Positions 22,779 to 36,402 of a DNA stretch of 64,000 nt are shown here, piece after piece (within the stretch, counting starts at the first letter, position 1; each line of letters opens with the position of its first letter). Both the position numbers and the translations under genes were made by a program. Under the pieces are notes generated by a model that worked only from the letters and a program-made list of their open reading frames with translations, was not told where the DNA came from and did no database searches. Origin of the DNA: Nematostella vectensis (lineage: Eukaryota; Cnidaria; Anthozoa; Actiniaria; Edwardsiidae); assembly GCF_932526225.1 (NCBI RefSeq), contig NC_064048.1, positions 11,849,665 to 11,913,664 of the forward strand. Direction: 5' to 3'.

Positions 22779-23902
22779 GTTCAAGATAACGTTTTTTAGT
22801 ATTTTTTTATAATACTCATCAAAAAAGTGGTGTGACATAGGTTCGTCTACCTGATCCAGGATACTAAAGATACAGGCTTGATATGCATTATATACAGCTA
22901 GCAAAATGAGCTTGCTAGCTTTACTGATTATTTGTATTCGATATTTTCCTAGTAAGAGAACAAAAATAAAAAGCAAAGAGTCGAGGAAGTAAACAAGTTA
23001 TGTGATCTTTAATGTTTTATTAGGAGGGGTACATTTTGTACAAATAAGCATACATAGAATATGCTTAAAAGTGCAGTGTGATGAAGAGCTTTGCAATAGC
23101 TCTCCGGCCAGGACACAATGAATTTCAGTCAAATTCTAATGTTGACCTAAGAGCCTTTGGTCCATGTGGAAGACTTAAATTCAAAGGAAATGCCCACAAA
23201 CTGTCAATAAACATTCAGTAAAATATCGAATATTATTTTAACACAGCATTGACAACTATTAAAGTTCAACTGTGTGTAGACAATTGAAAGCCTACAAGAA
23301 ACACTGACTCCAGACATGCGCAGTGCCATGACGCTGCCCCTTTAATGAGTGGAGAGGGGAGGGATACAAGTTTATTAAAAGTCTATTTGTGAGACCAACA
23401 AACTGGTTGAAAGAACAAGCGTGTTAATAGTAAAACAATTATTTGATTACAAAACTACTGTAGATTCCTTTGCACCAAGATAATAACACACATTATTTTG
23501 TTTGTTATTTAGGAGGAACGATACGAGCTCTACGAGACAAATGAGAAGTATTTATTACTCATCTAAATTATACACGTAAATAATAATATTCAAAAGAACT
23601 ACTGTAACTAAGTAAGTAACACTCACATGTTTTTAAAATTTTAAATAAGTATACAGTTTCATTCAGATACATCTTGTGGTCACTGTGCCATCTACAGGGC
23701 CATACCCAAAGCACCTGTGCACCCCATCCAACTAAGGGCATCGGCTGCACAGATGTTCCTGATAAATGGGGCAGGAAAATTTTCCGCGACACCGTGCTTT
23801 CATGGTCCCCCATGATTCCTTGTTGGGTGAAGCCCCTCTAGATGTTGACATGTCAACTTCGCAGTCACATGAAAGAAATGTCTAATAGTGTTTTGCAGTC
23901 AA
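22198..23902 (+). repeat. Array unit 14
   Basis: 1,705 bp; poly-T 27; A7 variant. Candidate RNA 22512-22722. Private changes at 23045 and 23244. Confidence 0.97.
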
Positions 23903-24450
23903 GTTGGTTTACGATAATTGGTTACAATAGTTGGTTACAATAATTTTGAAAAATTGTTATCATAGCTATGGTCAAATACTGTACATAGAACTGCAAATAA
24001 AAAGACTAAAAAAAATAATAATAAAAATAAAGCAAAACTAAAAGTAAAGCAAAAAACGACAGAGACATTCTGTACACAATAAAAGACAATGCGCCCGCGT
24101 GCGTTACGATGCCACGCCGACATAGCGAGCCCCCAAGGGACCCAAAACGCCCACATAGACCTGTATTTTTTTTCATCCTATATCTCAGCGAGCTGTGCGT
24201 GGCGTAACCGTATTACAGGCCTGGGATCCTGGTTATTGTCCTCCCCATTAATGCGCGGGTTGGAATACCTTGCAAGAGTGTTGTACAGCATATTCGCCGG
24301 AAATATCGGTGCTTGGGGCCTTCGGGTTCTTTACAGCCTTCCGTAAAAGCCTTGTGCTGCCATACCGATTGGGTAATCCGTATGTATGGTTTCCGTTTTG
24401 TTCTTTAGGCCGGGTTCGATCCCAGGCCAATGGCCTTTTTTTTTCTCTAT

Positions 24451-24488
<38 letters not shown>

Positions 24489-25612
24489 GTTCCAGATAAC
24501 GTTTTTTAGTATTTTTTTATAATACTCATCAAAAAAGTGGTGTGACATAGGTTCGTCTACCTGATCCAGGATACTAAAGATACAGGCTTGATATGCATTA
24601 TATACAGCTAGCAAAATGAGCTTGCTAGCTTTACTGATTATTTGTATTCGATATTTTCCTAGTAAGAGAACAAAAATAAAAAGCAAAGAGTCGAGGAAGT
24701 AAACAAGTTATGTGATCTTTAATGTTTTATTAGGAGGGGTACATTTTGTACAAAGAAGCATACATAGAATATGCTTAAAAGTGCAGTGTGATGAAGAGCT
24801 TTGCAATAGCTCTCCGGCCAGGACACAATGAATTTCAGTCAAATTCTAATGTTGACCTAAGAGCCTTTGGTCCATGTGGAAGACTTAAATTCAAAGGAAA
24901 TGCCCACAAACTGTCAATAAACATTCAGTAAAATATCGAATATTATTTTAACAAAGCATTGACAACTATTAAAGTTCAACTGTGTGTAGACAATTGAAAG
25001 CCTACAAGAAACACTGACTCCAGACATGCGCAGTGCCATGACGCTGCCCCTTTAATGAGTGGAGAGGGGAGGGATACAAGTTTATTAAAAGTCTATTTGT
25101 GAGACCAACAAACTGGTTGAAAGAACAAGCGTGTTAATAGTAAAACAATTATTTGATTACAAAACTACTGTAGATTCCTTTGCACCAAGATAATAACACA
25201 CATTATTTTGTTTGTTATTTAGGAGGAACGATACGAGCTCTACGAGACAAATGAGAAGTATTTATTACTCATCTAAATTATACACGTAAATAATAATATT
25301 CAAAAGAACTACTGTAACTAAGTAAGTAACACTCACATGTTTTTAAAATTTTAAATAAGTATACAGTTTCATTCAGATACATCTTGTGGTCACTGTGCCA
25401 TCTACAGGGCCATACCCAAAGCACCTGTGCACCCCATCCAACTAAGGGCATCGGCTGCACAGATGTTCCTGATAAATGGGGCAGGAAAATTTTCCGCGAC
25501 ACCGTGCTTTCATGGTCCCCCATGATTCCTTGTTGGGTGAAGCCCCTCTAGATGTTGACATGTCAACTTCGCAGTCACATGAAAGAAATGTCTAATAGTG
25601 TTTTGCAGTCAA
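23903..25612 (+). repeat. Array unit 15
   Basis: 1,710 bp; poly-T 31. Candidate RNA 24218-24428. A-to-C at 24493, as in unit 13. Confidence 0.97.
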
Positions 25613-26126
25613 GTTGGTTTACGATAATTGGTTACAATAGTTGGTTACAATAATTTTGAAAAATTGTTATCATAGCTATGGTCAAATACTGTACATAGAA
25701 CTGCAAATAAAAAGACTAAAAAAATAATAATAAAAATAAAGCAAAACTAAAAGTAAAGCAAAAAACGACAGAGACATTCTGTACACAATAAAAGACAATG
25801 CGCCCGCGTGCGTTACGATGCCACGCCGACATAGCGAGCCCCCAAGGGACCCAAAACGCCCACATAGACCTGTATTTTTTTTTCATCCTATATCTCAGCG
25901 AGCTGTGCGTGGCGTAACCGTATTACAGGCCTGGGATCCTGGTTATTGTCCTCCCCATTAATGCGCGGGTTGGAATACCTTGCAAGAGTGTTGTACAGCA
26001 TATTCGCCGGAAATATCGGTGCAGCCTTGTGCTGCCATACCGATTGGGTAATCCGTATGTATGGTTTCCGTTTTGTTCTTTAGGCCGGGTTCGATCCCAG
26101 GCCAATGGCCTTTTTTTTTCTCTATG

Positions 26127-26160
<34 letters not shown>

Positions 26161-27284
26161 GTTCAAGATAACGTTTTTTAGTATTTTTTTATAATACTCA
26201 TCAAAAAAGTGGTGTGACATAGGTTCGTCTACCTGATCCAGGATACTAAAGATACAGGCTTGATATGCATTATATACAGCTAGCAAAATGAGCTTGCTAG
26301 CTTTACTGATTATTTGTATTCGATATTTTCCTAGTAAGAGAACAAAAATAAAAAGCAAAGAGTCGAGGAAGTAAACAAGTTATGTGATCTTTAATGTTTT
26401 ATTAGGAGGGGTACATTTTGTACAAAGAAGCATACATAGAATATGCTTAAAAGTGCAGTGTGATGAAGAGCTTTGCAATAGCTCTCCGGCCAGGACACAA
26501 TGAATTTCAGTCAAATTCTAATGTTGACCTAAGAGCCTTTGGTCCATGTGGAAGACTTAAATTCAAAGGAAATGCCCACAAACTGTCAATAAACATTCAG
26601 TAAAATATCGAATATTATTTTAACAAAGCATTGACAACTATTAAAGTTCAACTGTGTGTAGACAATTGAAAGCCTACAAGAAACACTGACTCCAGACATG
26701 CGCAGTGCCATGACGCTGCCCCTTTAATGAGTGGAGAGGGGAGGGATACAAGTTTATTAAAAGTCTATTTGTGAGACCAACAAACTGGTTGAAAGAACAA
26801 GCGTGTTAATAGTAAAACAATTATTTGATTACAAAACTACTGTAGATTCCTTTGCACCAAGATAATAACACACATTATTTTGTTTGTTATTTAGGAGGAA
26901 CGATACGAGCTCTACGAGACAAATGAGAAGTATTTATTACTCATCTAAATTATACACGTAAATAATAATATTCAAAAGAACTACTGTAACTAAGTAAGTA
27001 ACACTCACATGTTTTTAAAATTTTAAATAAGTATACAGTTTCATTCAGATACATCTTGTGGTCACTGTGCCATCTACAGGGCCATACCCAAAGCACCTGT
27101 GCACCCCATCCAACTAAGGGCATCGGCTGCACAGATGTTCCTGATAAATGGGGCAGGAAAATTTTCCGCGACACCGTGCTTTCATGGTCCCCCATGATTC
27201 CTTGTTGGGTGAAGCCCCTCTAGATGTTGACATGTCAACTTCGCAGTCACATGAAAGAAATGTCTAATAGTGTTTTGCAGTCAA
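25613..27284 (+). repeat. Array unit 16, with a 35-bp deletion in the candidate RNA
   Basis: 1,672 bp; poly-T 29; A7 variant; T9 in place of the upstream T8. Candidate RNA 25928-26103 lacks 35 bp at 26022/26023. The loss removes the cUUCGg hairpin and the following TTTAC/GTAAA hairpin almost exactly. Both closing-helix arms, box B and the T9 tract remain. If the RNA is functional, this copy should be a defective or altered version. Confidence 0.97.
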
Positions 27285-27834
27285 GTTGGTTTACGATAAT
27301 TGGTTACAATAGTTGGTTACAATAATTTTGAAAAATTGTTATCATAGCTATGGTCAAATACTGTACATAGAACTGCAAATAAAAAGACTAAAAAAAATAA
27401 TAATAAAAATAAAGCAAAACTAAAAGTAAAGCAAAAAACGACAGAGACATTCTGTACACAATAAAAGACAATGCGCCCGCGTGCGTTACGATGCCACGCC
27501 GACATAGCGAGCCCCCAAGGGACCCAAAACGCCCACATAGACCTGTATTTTTTTTCATCCTATATCTCAGCGAGCTGTGCGTGGCGTAACCGTATTACAG
27601 GCCTGGGATCCTGGTTATTGTCCTCCCCATTAATGCGCGGGTTGGAATACCTTGCAAGAGTGTTGTACAGCATATTCGCCGGAAATATCGGTGCTTGGGG
27701 CCTTCGGGTTCTTTACAGCCTTCCGTAAAAGCCTTGTGCTGCCATACCGATTGGGTAATCCGTATGTATGGTTTCCGTTTTGTTCTTTAGGCCGGGTTCG
27801 ATCCCAGGCCAATGGCCGTTTTTTTTCTCTATGG

Positions 27835-27866
<32 letters not shown>

Positions 27867-28990
27867 GTTCAAGATAACGTTTTTTAGTATTTTTTTATAA
27901 TACTCATCAAAAAAGTGGTGTGACATAGGTTCGTCTACCTGATCCAGGATACTAAAGATACAGGCTTGATATGCATTATATACAGCTAGCAAAATGAGCT
28001 TGCTAGCTTTACTGATTATTTGTATTCGATATTTTCCTAGTAAGAGAACAAAAATAAAAAGCAAAGAGTCGAGGAAGTAAACAAGTTATGTGATCTTTAA
28101 TGTTTTATTAGGAGGGGTACATTTTGTACAAAGAAGCATACATAGAATATGCTTAAAAGTGCAGTGTGATGAAGAGCTTTGCAATAGCTCTCCGGCCAGG
28201 ACACAATGAATTTCAGTCAAATTCTAATGTTGACCTAAGAGCCTTTGGTCCATGTGGAAGACTTAAATTCAAAGGAAATGCCCACAAACTGTCAATAAAC
28301 ATTCAGTAAAATATCGAATATTATTTTAACAAAGCATTGACAACTATTAAAGTTCAACTGTGTGTAGACAATTGAAAGCCTACAAGAAACACTGACTCCA
28401 GACATGCGCAGTGCCATGACGCTGCCCCTTTAATGAGTGGAGAGGGGAGGGATACAAGTTTATTAAAAGTCTATTTGTGAGACCAACAAACTGGTTGAAA
28501 GAACAAGCGTGTCAATAGTAAAACAATTATTTGATTACAAAACTACTGTAGATTCCTTTGCACCAAGATAATAACACACATTATTTTGTTTGTTATTTAG
28601 GAGGAACGATACGAGCTCTACGAGACAAATGAGAAGTATTTATTACTCATCTAAATTATACACGTAAATAATAATATTCAAAAGAACTACTGTAACTAAG
28701 TAAGTAACACTCACATGTTTTTAAAATTTTAAATAAGTATACAGTTTCATTCAGATACATCTTGTGGTCACTGTGCCATCTACAGGGCCATACCCAAAGC
28801 ACCTGTGCACCCCATCCAACTAAGGGCATCGGCTGCACAGATGTTCCTGATAAATGGGGCAGGAAAATTTTCCGCGACACCGTGCTTTCATGGTCCCCCA
28901 TGATTCCTTGTTGGGTGAAGCCCCTCTAGATGTTGACATGTCAACTTCGCAGTCACATGAAAGAAATGTCTAATAGTGTTTTGCAGTCAA
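27285..28990 (+). repeat. Array unit 17
   Basis: 1,706 bp; poly-T 27. Candidate RNA 27600-27810. T-to-G at 27818 shortens T9 to T8. T-to-C at 28513, as in units 7, 9, 20 and 22. Confidence 0.97.
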
Positions 28991-29538
28991 GTTGGTTTAC
29001 GATAATTGGTTACAATAGTTGGTTACAATAATTTTGAAAAATTGTTATCATAGCTATGGTCAAATACTGTACATAGAACTGCAAATAAAAAGACTAAAAA
29101 AAATAATAATAAAAATAAAGCAAAACTAAAAGTAAAGCAAAAAACGACAGAGACATTCTGTACACAATAAAAGACAATGCGCCCGCGTGCGTTACGATGC
29201 CACGCCGACATAGCGAGCCCCCAAGGGACCCAAAACGCCCACATAGACCTGTATTTTTTTTCATCCTATATCTCAGCGAGCTGTGCGTGGCGTAACCGTA
29301 TTACAGGCCTGGGATCCTGGTTATTGTCCTCCCCATTAATGCGCGGGTTGGAATACCTTGCAAGAGTGTTGTACAGCATATTCGCCGGAAATATCGGTGC
29401 TTGGGGCCTTCGGGTTCTTTACAGCCTTCCGTAAAAGCCTTGTGCTGCCATACCGATTGGGTAATCCGTATGTATGGTTTCCGTTTTGTTCTTTAGGCCG
29501 GGTTCGATCCCAGGCCAATGGCCTTTTTTTTTCTCTAT

Positions 29539-29573
<35 letters not shown>

Positions 29574-30698
29574 GTTCAAGATAACGTTTTTTAGTATTTT
29601 TTTATAATACTCATCAAAAAAGTGGTGTGACATAGGTTCGTCTACCTGATCCAGGATACTAAAGATACAGGCTTGATATGCATTATATACAGCTAGCAAA
29701 ATGAGCTTGCTAGCTTTACTGATTATTTGTATTCGATATTTTCCTAGTAAGAGAACAAAAATAAAAAGCAAAGAGTCGAGGAAGTAAACAAGTTATGTGA
29801 TCTTTAATGTTTTATTAGGAGGGGTACATTTTGTACAAAGAAGCATACATAGAATATGCTTAAAAGTGCAGTGTGATGAAGAGCTTTGCAATAGCTCTCC
29901 GGCCAGGACACAATGAATTTCAGTCAAATTCTAATGTTGACCTAAGAGCCTTTGGTCCATGTGGAAGACTTAAATTCAAAGGAAATGCCCACAAACTGTC
30001 AATAAACATTCAGTAAAATATCGAATATTATTTTAACAAAGCATTGACAACTATTAAAGTTCAACTGTGTGTAGACAATTGAAAGCCTACAAGAAACACT
30101 GACTCCAGACATGCGCAGTGCCATGACGCCTGCCCCTTTAATGAGTGGAGAGGGGAGGGATACAAGTTTATTAAAAGTCTATTTGTGAGACCAACAAACT
30201 GGTTGAAAGAACAAGCGTGTTAATAGTAAAACAATTATTTGATTACAAAACTACTGTAGATTCCTTTGCACCAAGATAATAACACACATTATTTTGTTTG
30301 TTATTTAGGAGGAACGATACGAGCTCTACGAGACAAATGAGAAGTATTTATTACTCATCTAAATTATACACGTAAATAATAATATTCAAAAGAACTACTG
30401 TAACTAAGTAAGTAACACTCACATGTTTTTAAAATTTTAAATAAGTATACAGTTTCATTCAGATACATCTTGTGGTCACTGTGCCATCTACAGGGCCATA
30501 CCCAAAGCACCTGTGCACCCCATCCAACTAAGGGCATCGGCTGCACAGATGTTCCTGATAAATGGGGCAGGAAAATTTTCCGCGACACCGTGCTTTCATG
30601 GTCCCCCATGATTCCTTGTTGGGTGAAGCCCCTCTAGATGTTGACATGTCAACTTCGCAGTCACATGAAAGAAATGTCTAATAGTGTTTTGCAGTCAA
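28991..30698 (+). repeat. Array unit 18
   Basis: 1,708 bp; poly-T 28. Candidate RNA 29306-29516. One inserted C near 30129. Confidence 0.97.
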
Positions 30699-31248
30699 GT
30701 TGGTTTACGATAATTGGTTACAATAGTTGGTTACAATAATTTTGAAAAATTGTTATCATAGCTATGGTCAAATACTGTACATAGAACTGCAAATAAAAAG
30801 ACTAAAAAAAATAATAATAAAAATAAAGCAAAACTAAAAGTAAAGCAAAAAACGACAGAGACATTCTGTACACAATAAAAGACAATGCGCCCGCGTGCGT
30901 TACGATGCCACGCCGACATAGCGAGCCCCCAAGGGACCCAAAACGCCCACATAGACCTGTATTTTTTTTCATCCTATATCTCAGCGAGCTGTGCGTGGCG
31001 TAACCGTATTACAGGCCTGGGATCCTGGTTATTGTCCTCCCCATTAATGCGCGGGTTGGAATACCTTGCAAGAGTGTTGTACAGCATATTCGCCGGAAAT
31101 ATCGGTGCTTGGGGCCTTCGGGTTCTTTACAGCCTTCCGTAAAAGCCTTGTGCTGCCATACCGATTGGGTAATCCGTATGTATGGTTTCCGTTTTGTTCT
31201 TTAGGCCGGGTTCGATCCCAGGCCAATGGCCTTTTTTTTTCTCTATGG

Positions 31249-31279
<31 letters not shown>

Positions 31280-32403
31280 GTTCAAGATAACGTTTTTTAG
31301 TATTTTTTTATAATACTCATCAAAAAAGTGGTGTGACATAGGTTCGTCTACCTGATCCAGGATACTAAAGATACAGGCTTGATATGCATTATATACAGCT
31401 AGCAAAATGAGCTTGCTAGCTTTACTGATTATTTGTATTCGATATTTTCCTAGTAAGAGAACAAAAATAAAAAGCAAAGAGTCGAGGAAGTAAACAAGTT
31501 ATGTGATCTTTAATGTTTTATTAGGAGGGGTACATTTTGTACAAAGAAGCATACATAGAATATGCTTAAAAGTGCAGTGTGATGAAGAGCTTTGCAATAG
31601 CTCTCCGGCCAGGACACAATGAATTTCAGTCAAATTCTAATGTTGACCTAAGAGCCTTTGGTCCATGTGGAAGACTTAAATTCAAAGGAAATGCCCACAA
31701 ACTGTCAATAAACATTCAGTAAAATATCGAATATTATTTTAACAAAGCATTGACAACTATTAAAGTTCAACTGTGTGTAGACAATTGAAAGCCTACAAGA
31801 AACACTGACTCCAGACATGCGCAGTGCCATGACGCTGCCCCTTTAATGAGTGGAGAGGGGAGGGATACAAGTTTATTAAAAGTCTATTTGTGAGACCAAC
31901 AAACTGGTTGAAAGAACAAGCGTGTTAATAGTAAAACAATTATTTGATTACAAAACTACTGTAGATTCCTTTGCACCAAGATAATAACACACATTATTTT
32001 GTTTGTTATTTAGGAGGAACGATACGAGCTCTACGAGACAAATGAGAAGTATTTATTACTCATCTAAGTTATACACGTAAATAATAATATTCAAAAGAAC
32101 TACTGTAACTAAGTAAGTAACACTCACATGTTTTTAAAATTTTAAATAAGTATACAGTTTCATTCAGATACATCTTGTGGTCACTGTGCCATCTACAGGG
32201 CCATACCCAAAGCACCTGTGCACCCCATCCAACTAAGGGCATCGGCTGCACAGATGTTCCTGATAAATGGGGCAGGAAAATTTACCGCGACACCGTGCTT
32301 TCATGGTCCCCCATGATTCCTTGTTGGGTGAAGCCCCTCTAGATGTTGACATGTCAACTTCGCAGTCACATGAAAGAAATGTCTAATAGTGTTTTGCAGT
32401 CAA
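30699..32403 (+). repeat. Array unit 19
   Basis: 1,705 bp; poly-T 26. Candidate RNA 31014-31224. A-to-G at 32068 and T-to-A at 32284, both shared with units 21 and 31. Confidence 0.97.
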
Positions 32404-32950
32404 GTTGGTTTACGATAATTGGTTACAATAGTTGGTTACAATAATTTTGAAAAATTGTTATCATAGCTATGGTCAAATACTGTACATAGAACTGCAAATA
32501 AAAAGACTAAAAAAATAATAATAAAAATAAAGCAAAACTAAAAGTAAAGCAAAAAACGACAGAGACATTCTGTACACAATAAAAGACAATGCGCCCGCGT
32601 GCGTTACGATGCCACGCCGACATAGCGAGCCCCCAAGGGACCCAAAACGCCCACATAGACCTGTATTTTTTTTCATCCTATATCTCAGCGAGCTGTGCGT
32701 GGCGTAACCGTATTACAGGCCTGGGATCCTGGTTATTGTCCTCCCCATTAATGCGCGGGTTGGAATACCTTGCAAGAGTGTTGTACAGCATATTCGCCGG
32801 AAATATCGGTGCTTGGGGCCTTCGGGTTCTTTACAGCCTTCCGTAAAAGCCTTGTGCTGCCATACCGATTGGGTAATCCGTATGTATGGTTTCCGTTTTG
32901 TTCTTTAGGCCGGGTTCGATCCCAGGCCAATGGCCTTTTTTTTTCCCTAT

Positions 32951-32987
<37 letters not shown>

Positions 32988-34111
32988 GTTCAAGATAACG
33001 TTTTTTAGTATTTTTTTATAATACTCATCAAAAAAGTGGTGTGACATAGGTTCGTCTACCTGATCCAGGATACTAAAGATACAGGCTTGATATGCATTAT
33101 ATACAGCTAGCAAAATGAGCTTGCTAGCTTTACTGATTATTTGTATTCGATATTTTCCTAGTAAGAGAACAAAAATAAAAAGCAAAGAGTCGAGGAAGTA
33201 AACAAGTTATGTGATCTTTAATGTTTTATTAGGAGGGGTACATTTTGTACAAAGAAGCATACATAGAATATGCTTAAAAGTGCAGTGTGATGAAGAGCTT
33301 TGCAATAGCTCTCCGGCCAGGACACAATGAATTTCAGTCAAATTCTAATGTTGACCTAAGAGCCTTTGGTCCATGTGGAAGACTTAAATTCAAAGGAAAT
33401 GCCCACAAACTGTCAATAAACATTCAGTAAAATATCGAATATTATTTTAACAAAGCATTGACAACTATTAAAGTTCAACTGTGTGTAGACAATTGAAAGC
33501 CTACAAGAAACACTGACTCCAGACATGCGCAGTGCCATGACGCTGCCCCTTTAATGAGTGGAGAGGGGAGGGATACAAGTTTATTAAAAGTCTATTTGTG
33601 AGACCAACAAACTGGTTGAAAGAACAAGCGTGTCAATAGTAAAACAATTATTTGATTACAAAACTACTGTAGATTCCTTTGCACCAAGATAATAACACAC
33701 ATTATTTTGTTTGTTATTTAGGAGGAACGATACGAGCTCTACGAGACAAATGAGAAGTATTTATTACTCATCTAAATTATACACGTAAATAATAATATTC
33801 AAAAGAACTACTGTAACTAAGTAAGTAACACTCACATGTTTTTAAAATTTTAAATAAGTATACAGTTTCATTCAGATACATCTTGTGGTCACTGTGCCAT
33901 CTACAGGGCCATACCCAAAGCACCTGTGCACCCCATCCAACTAAGGGCATCGGCTGCACAGATGTTCCTGATAAATGGGGCAGGAAAATTTTCCGCGACA
34001 CCGTGCTTTCATGGTCCCCCATGATTCCTTGTTGGGTGAAGCCCCTCTAGATGTTGACATGTCAACTTCGCAGTCACATGAAAGAAATGTCTAATAGTGT
34101 TTTGCAGTCAA
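32404..34111 (+). repeat. Array unit 20
   Basis: 1,708 bp; poly-T 30; A7 variant. Candidate RNA 32718-32928. T-to-C at 32946 and at 33634. Confidence 0.97.
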
Positions 34112-34659
34112 GTTGGTTTACGATAATTGGTTACAATAGTTGGTTACAATAATTTTGAAAAATTGTTATCATAGCTATGGTCAAATACTGTACATAGAAC
34201 TGCAAATAAAAAGACTAAAAAAAATAATAATAAAAATAAAGCAAAACTAAAAGTAAAGCAAAAAACGACAGAGACATTCTGTACACAATAAAAGACAATG
34301 CGCCCGCGTGCGTTACGATGCCACGCCGACATAGCGAGCCCCCAAGGGACCCAAAACGCCCACATAGACCTGTATTTTTTTTCATCCTATATCTCAGCGA
34401 GCTGTGCGTGGCGTAACCGTATTACAGGCCTGGGATCCTGGTTATTGTCCTCCCCATTAATGCGCTGGTTGGAATACCTTGCAAGAGTGTTGTACAGCAT
34501 ATTCGCCGGAAATATCGGTGCTTGGGGCCTTCGGGTTCTTTACAGCCTTCCGTAAAAGCCTTGTGCTGCCATACCGATTGGGTAATCCGTATGTATGGTT
34601 TCCGTTTTGTTCTTTAGGCCGGGTTCGATCCCAGGCCAATGGCCTTTTTTTTTCTCTAT

Positions 34660-34694
<35 letters not shown>

Positions 34695-35818
34695 GTTCAA
34701 GATAACGTTTTTTAGTATTTTTTTATAATACTCATCAAAAAAGTGATGTGACATAGGTTCGTCTACCTGATCCAGGATACTAAAGATACAGGCTTGATAT
34801 GCATTATATACAGCTAGCAAAATGAGCTTGCTAGCTTTACTGATTATTTGTATTCGATATTTTCCTAGTAAGAGAACAAAAATAAAAAGCAAAGAGTCGA
34901 GGAAGTAAACAAGTTATGTGATCTTTAATGTTTTATTAGGAGGGGTACATTTTGTACAAAGAAGCATACATAGAATATGCTTAAAAGTGCAGTGTGATGA
35001 AGAGCTTTGCAATAGCTCTCCGGCCAGGACACAATGAATTTCAGTCAAATTCTAATGTTGACCTAAGAGCCTTTGGTCCATGTGGAAGACTTAAATTCAA
35101 AGGAAATGCCCACAAACTGTCAATAAACATTCAGTAAAATATCGAATATTATTTTAACAAAGCATTGACAACTATTAAAGTTCAACTGTGTGTAGACAAT
35201 TGAAAGCCTACAAGAAACACTGACTCCAGACATGCGCAGTGCCATGACGCTGCCCCTTTAATGAGTGGAGAGGGGAGGGATACAAGTTTATTAAAAGTCT
35301 ATTTGTGAGACCAACAAACTGGTTGAAAGAACAAGCGTGTTAATAGTAAAACAATTATTTGATTACAAAACTACTGTAGATTCCTTTGCACCAAGATAAT
35401 AACACACATTATTTTGTTTGTTATTTAGGAGGAACGATACGAGCTCTACGAGACAAATGAGAAGTATTTATTACTCATCTAAGTTATACACGTAAATAAT
35501 AATATTCAAAAGAACTACTGTAACTAAGTAAGTAACACTCACATGTTTTTAAAATTTTAAATAAGTATACAGTTTCATTCAGATACATCTTGTGGTCACT
35601 GTGCCATCTACAGGGCCATACCCAAAGCACCTGTGCACCCCATCCAACTAAGGGCATCGGCTGCACAGATGTTCCTGATAAATGGGGCAGGAAAATTTAC
35701 CGCGACACCGTGCTTTCATGGTCCCCCATGATTCCTTGTTGGGTGAAGCCCCTCTAGATGTTGACATGTCAACTTCGCAGTCACATGAAAGAAATGTCTA
35801 ATAGTGTTTTGCAGTCAA
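34112..35818 (+). repeat. Array unit 21
   Basis: 1,707 bp; poly-T 28. Candidate RNA 34427-34637 with G-to-T at 34466. Further changes at 34746, 35483 and 35699; the last two match unit 19. Confidence 0.97.
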
Positions 35819-36365
35819 GTTGGTTTACGATAATTGGTTACAATAGTTGGTTACAATAATTTTGAAAAATTGTTATCATAGCTATGGTCAAATACTGTAC
35901 ATAGAACTGCAAATAAAAAGACTAAAAAAATAATAATAAAAATAAAGCAAAACTAAAAGTAAAGCAAAAAACGACAGAGACATTCTGTACACAATAAAAG
36001 ACAATGCGCCCGCGTGCGTTACGATGCCACGCCGACATAGCGAGCCCCCAAGGGACCCAAAACGCCCACATAGACCTGTATTTTTTTTCATCCTATATCT
36101 CAGCGAGCTGTGCGTGGCGTAACCGTATTACAGGCCTGGGATCCTGGTTATTGTCCTCCCCATTAATGCGCGGGTTGGAATACCTTGCAAGAGTGTTGTA
36201 CAGCATATTCGCCGGAAATATCGGTGCTTGGGGCCTTCGGGTTCTTTACAGCCTTCCGTAAAAGCCTTGTGCTGCCATACCGATTGGGTAATCCGTATGT
36301 ATGGTTTCCGTTTTGTTCTTTAGGCCGGGTTCGATCCCAGGCCAATGGCCTTTTTTTTTCTCTAT

Positions 36366-36402
<37 letters not shown>

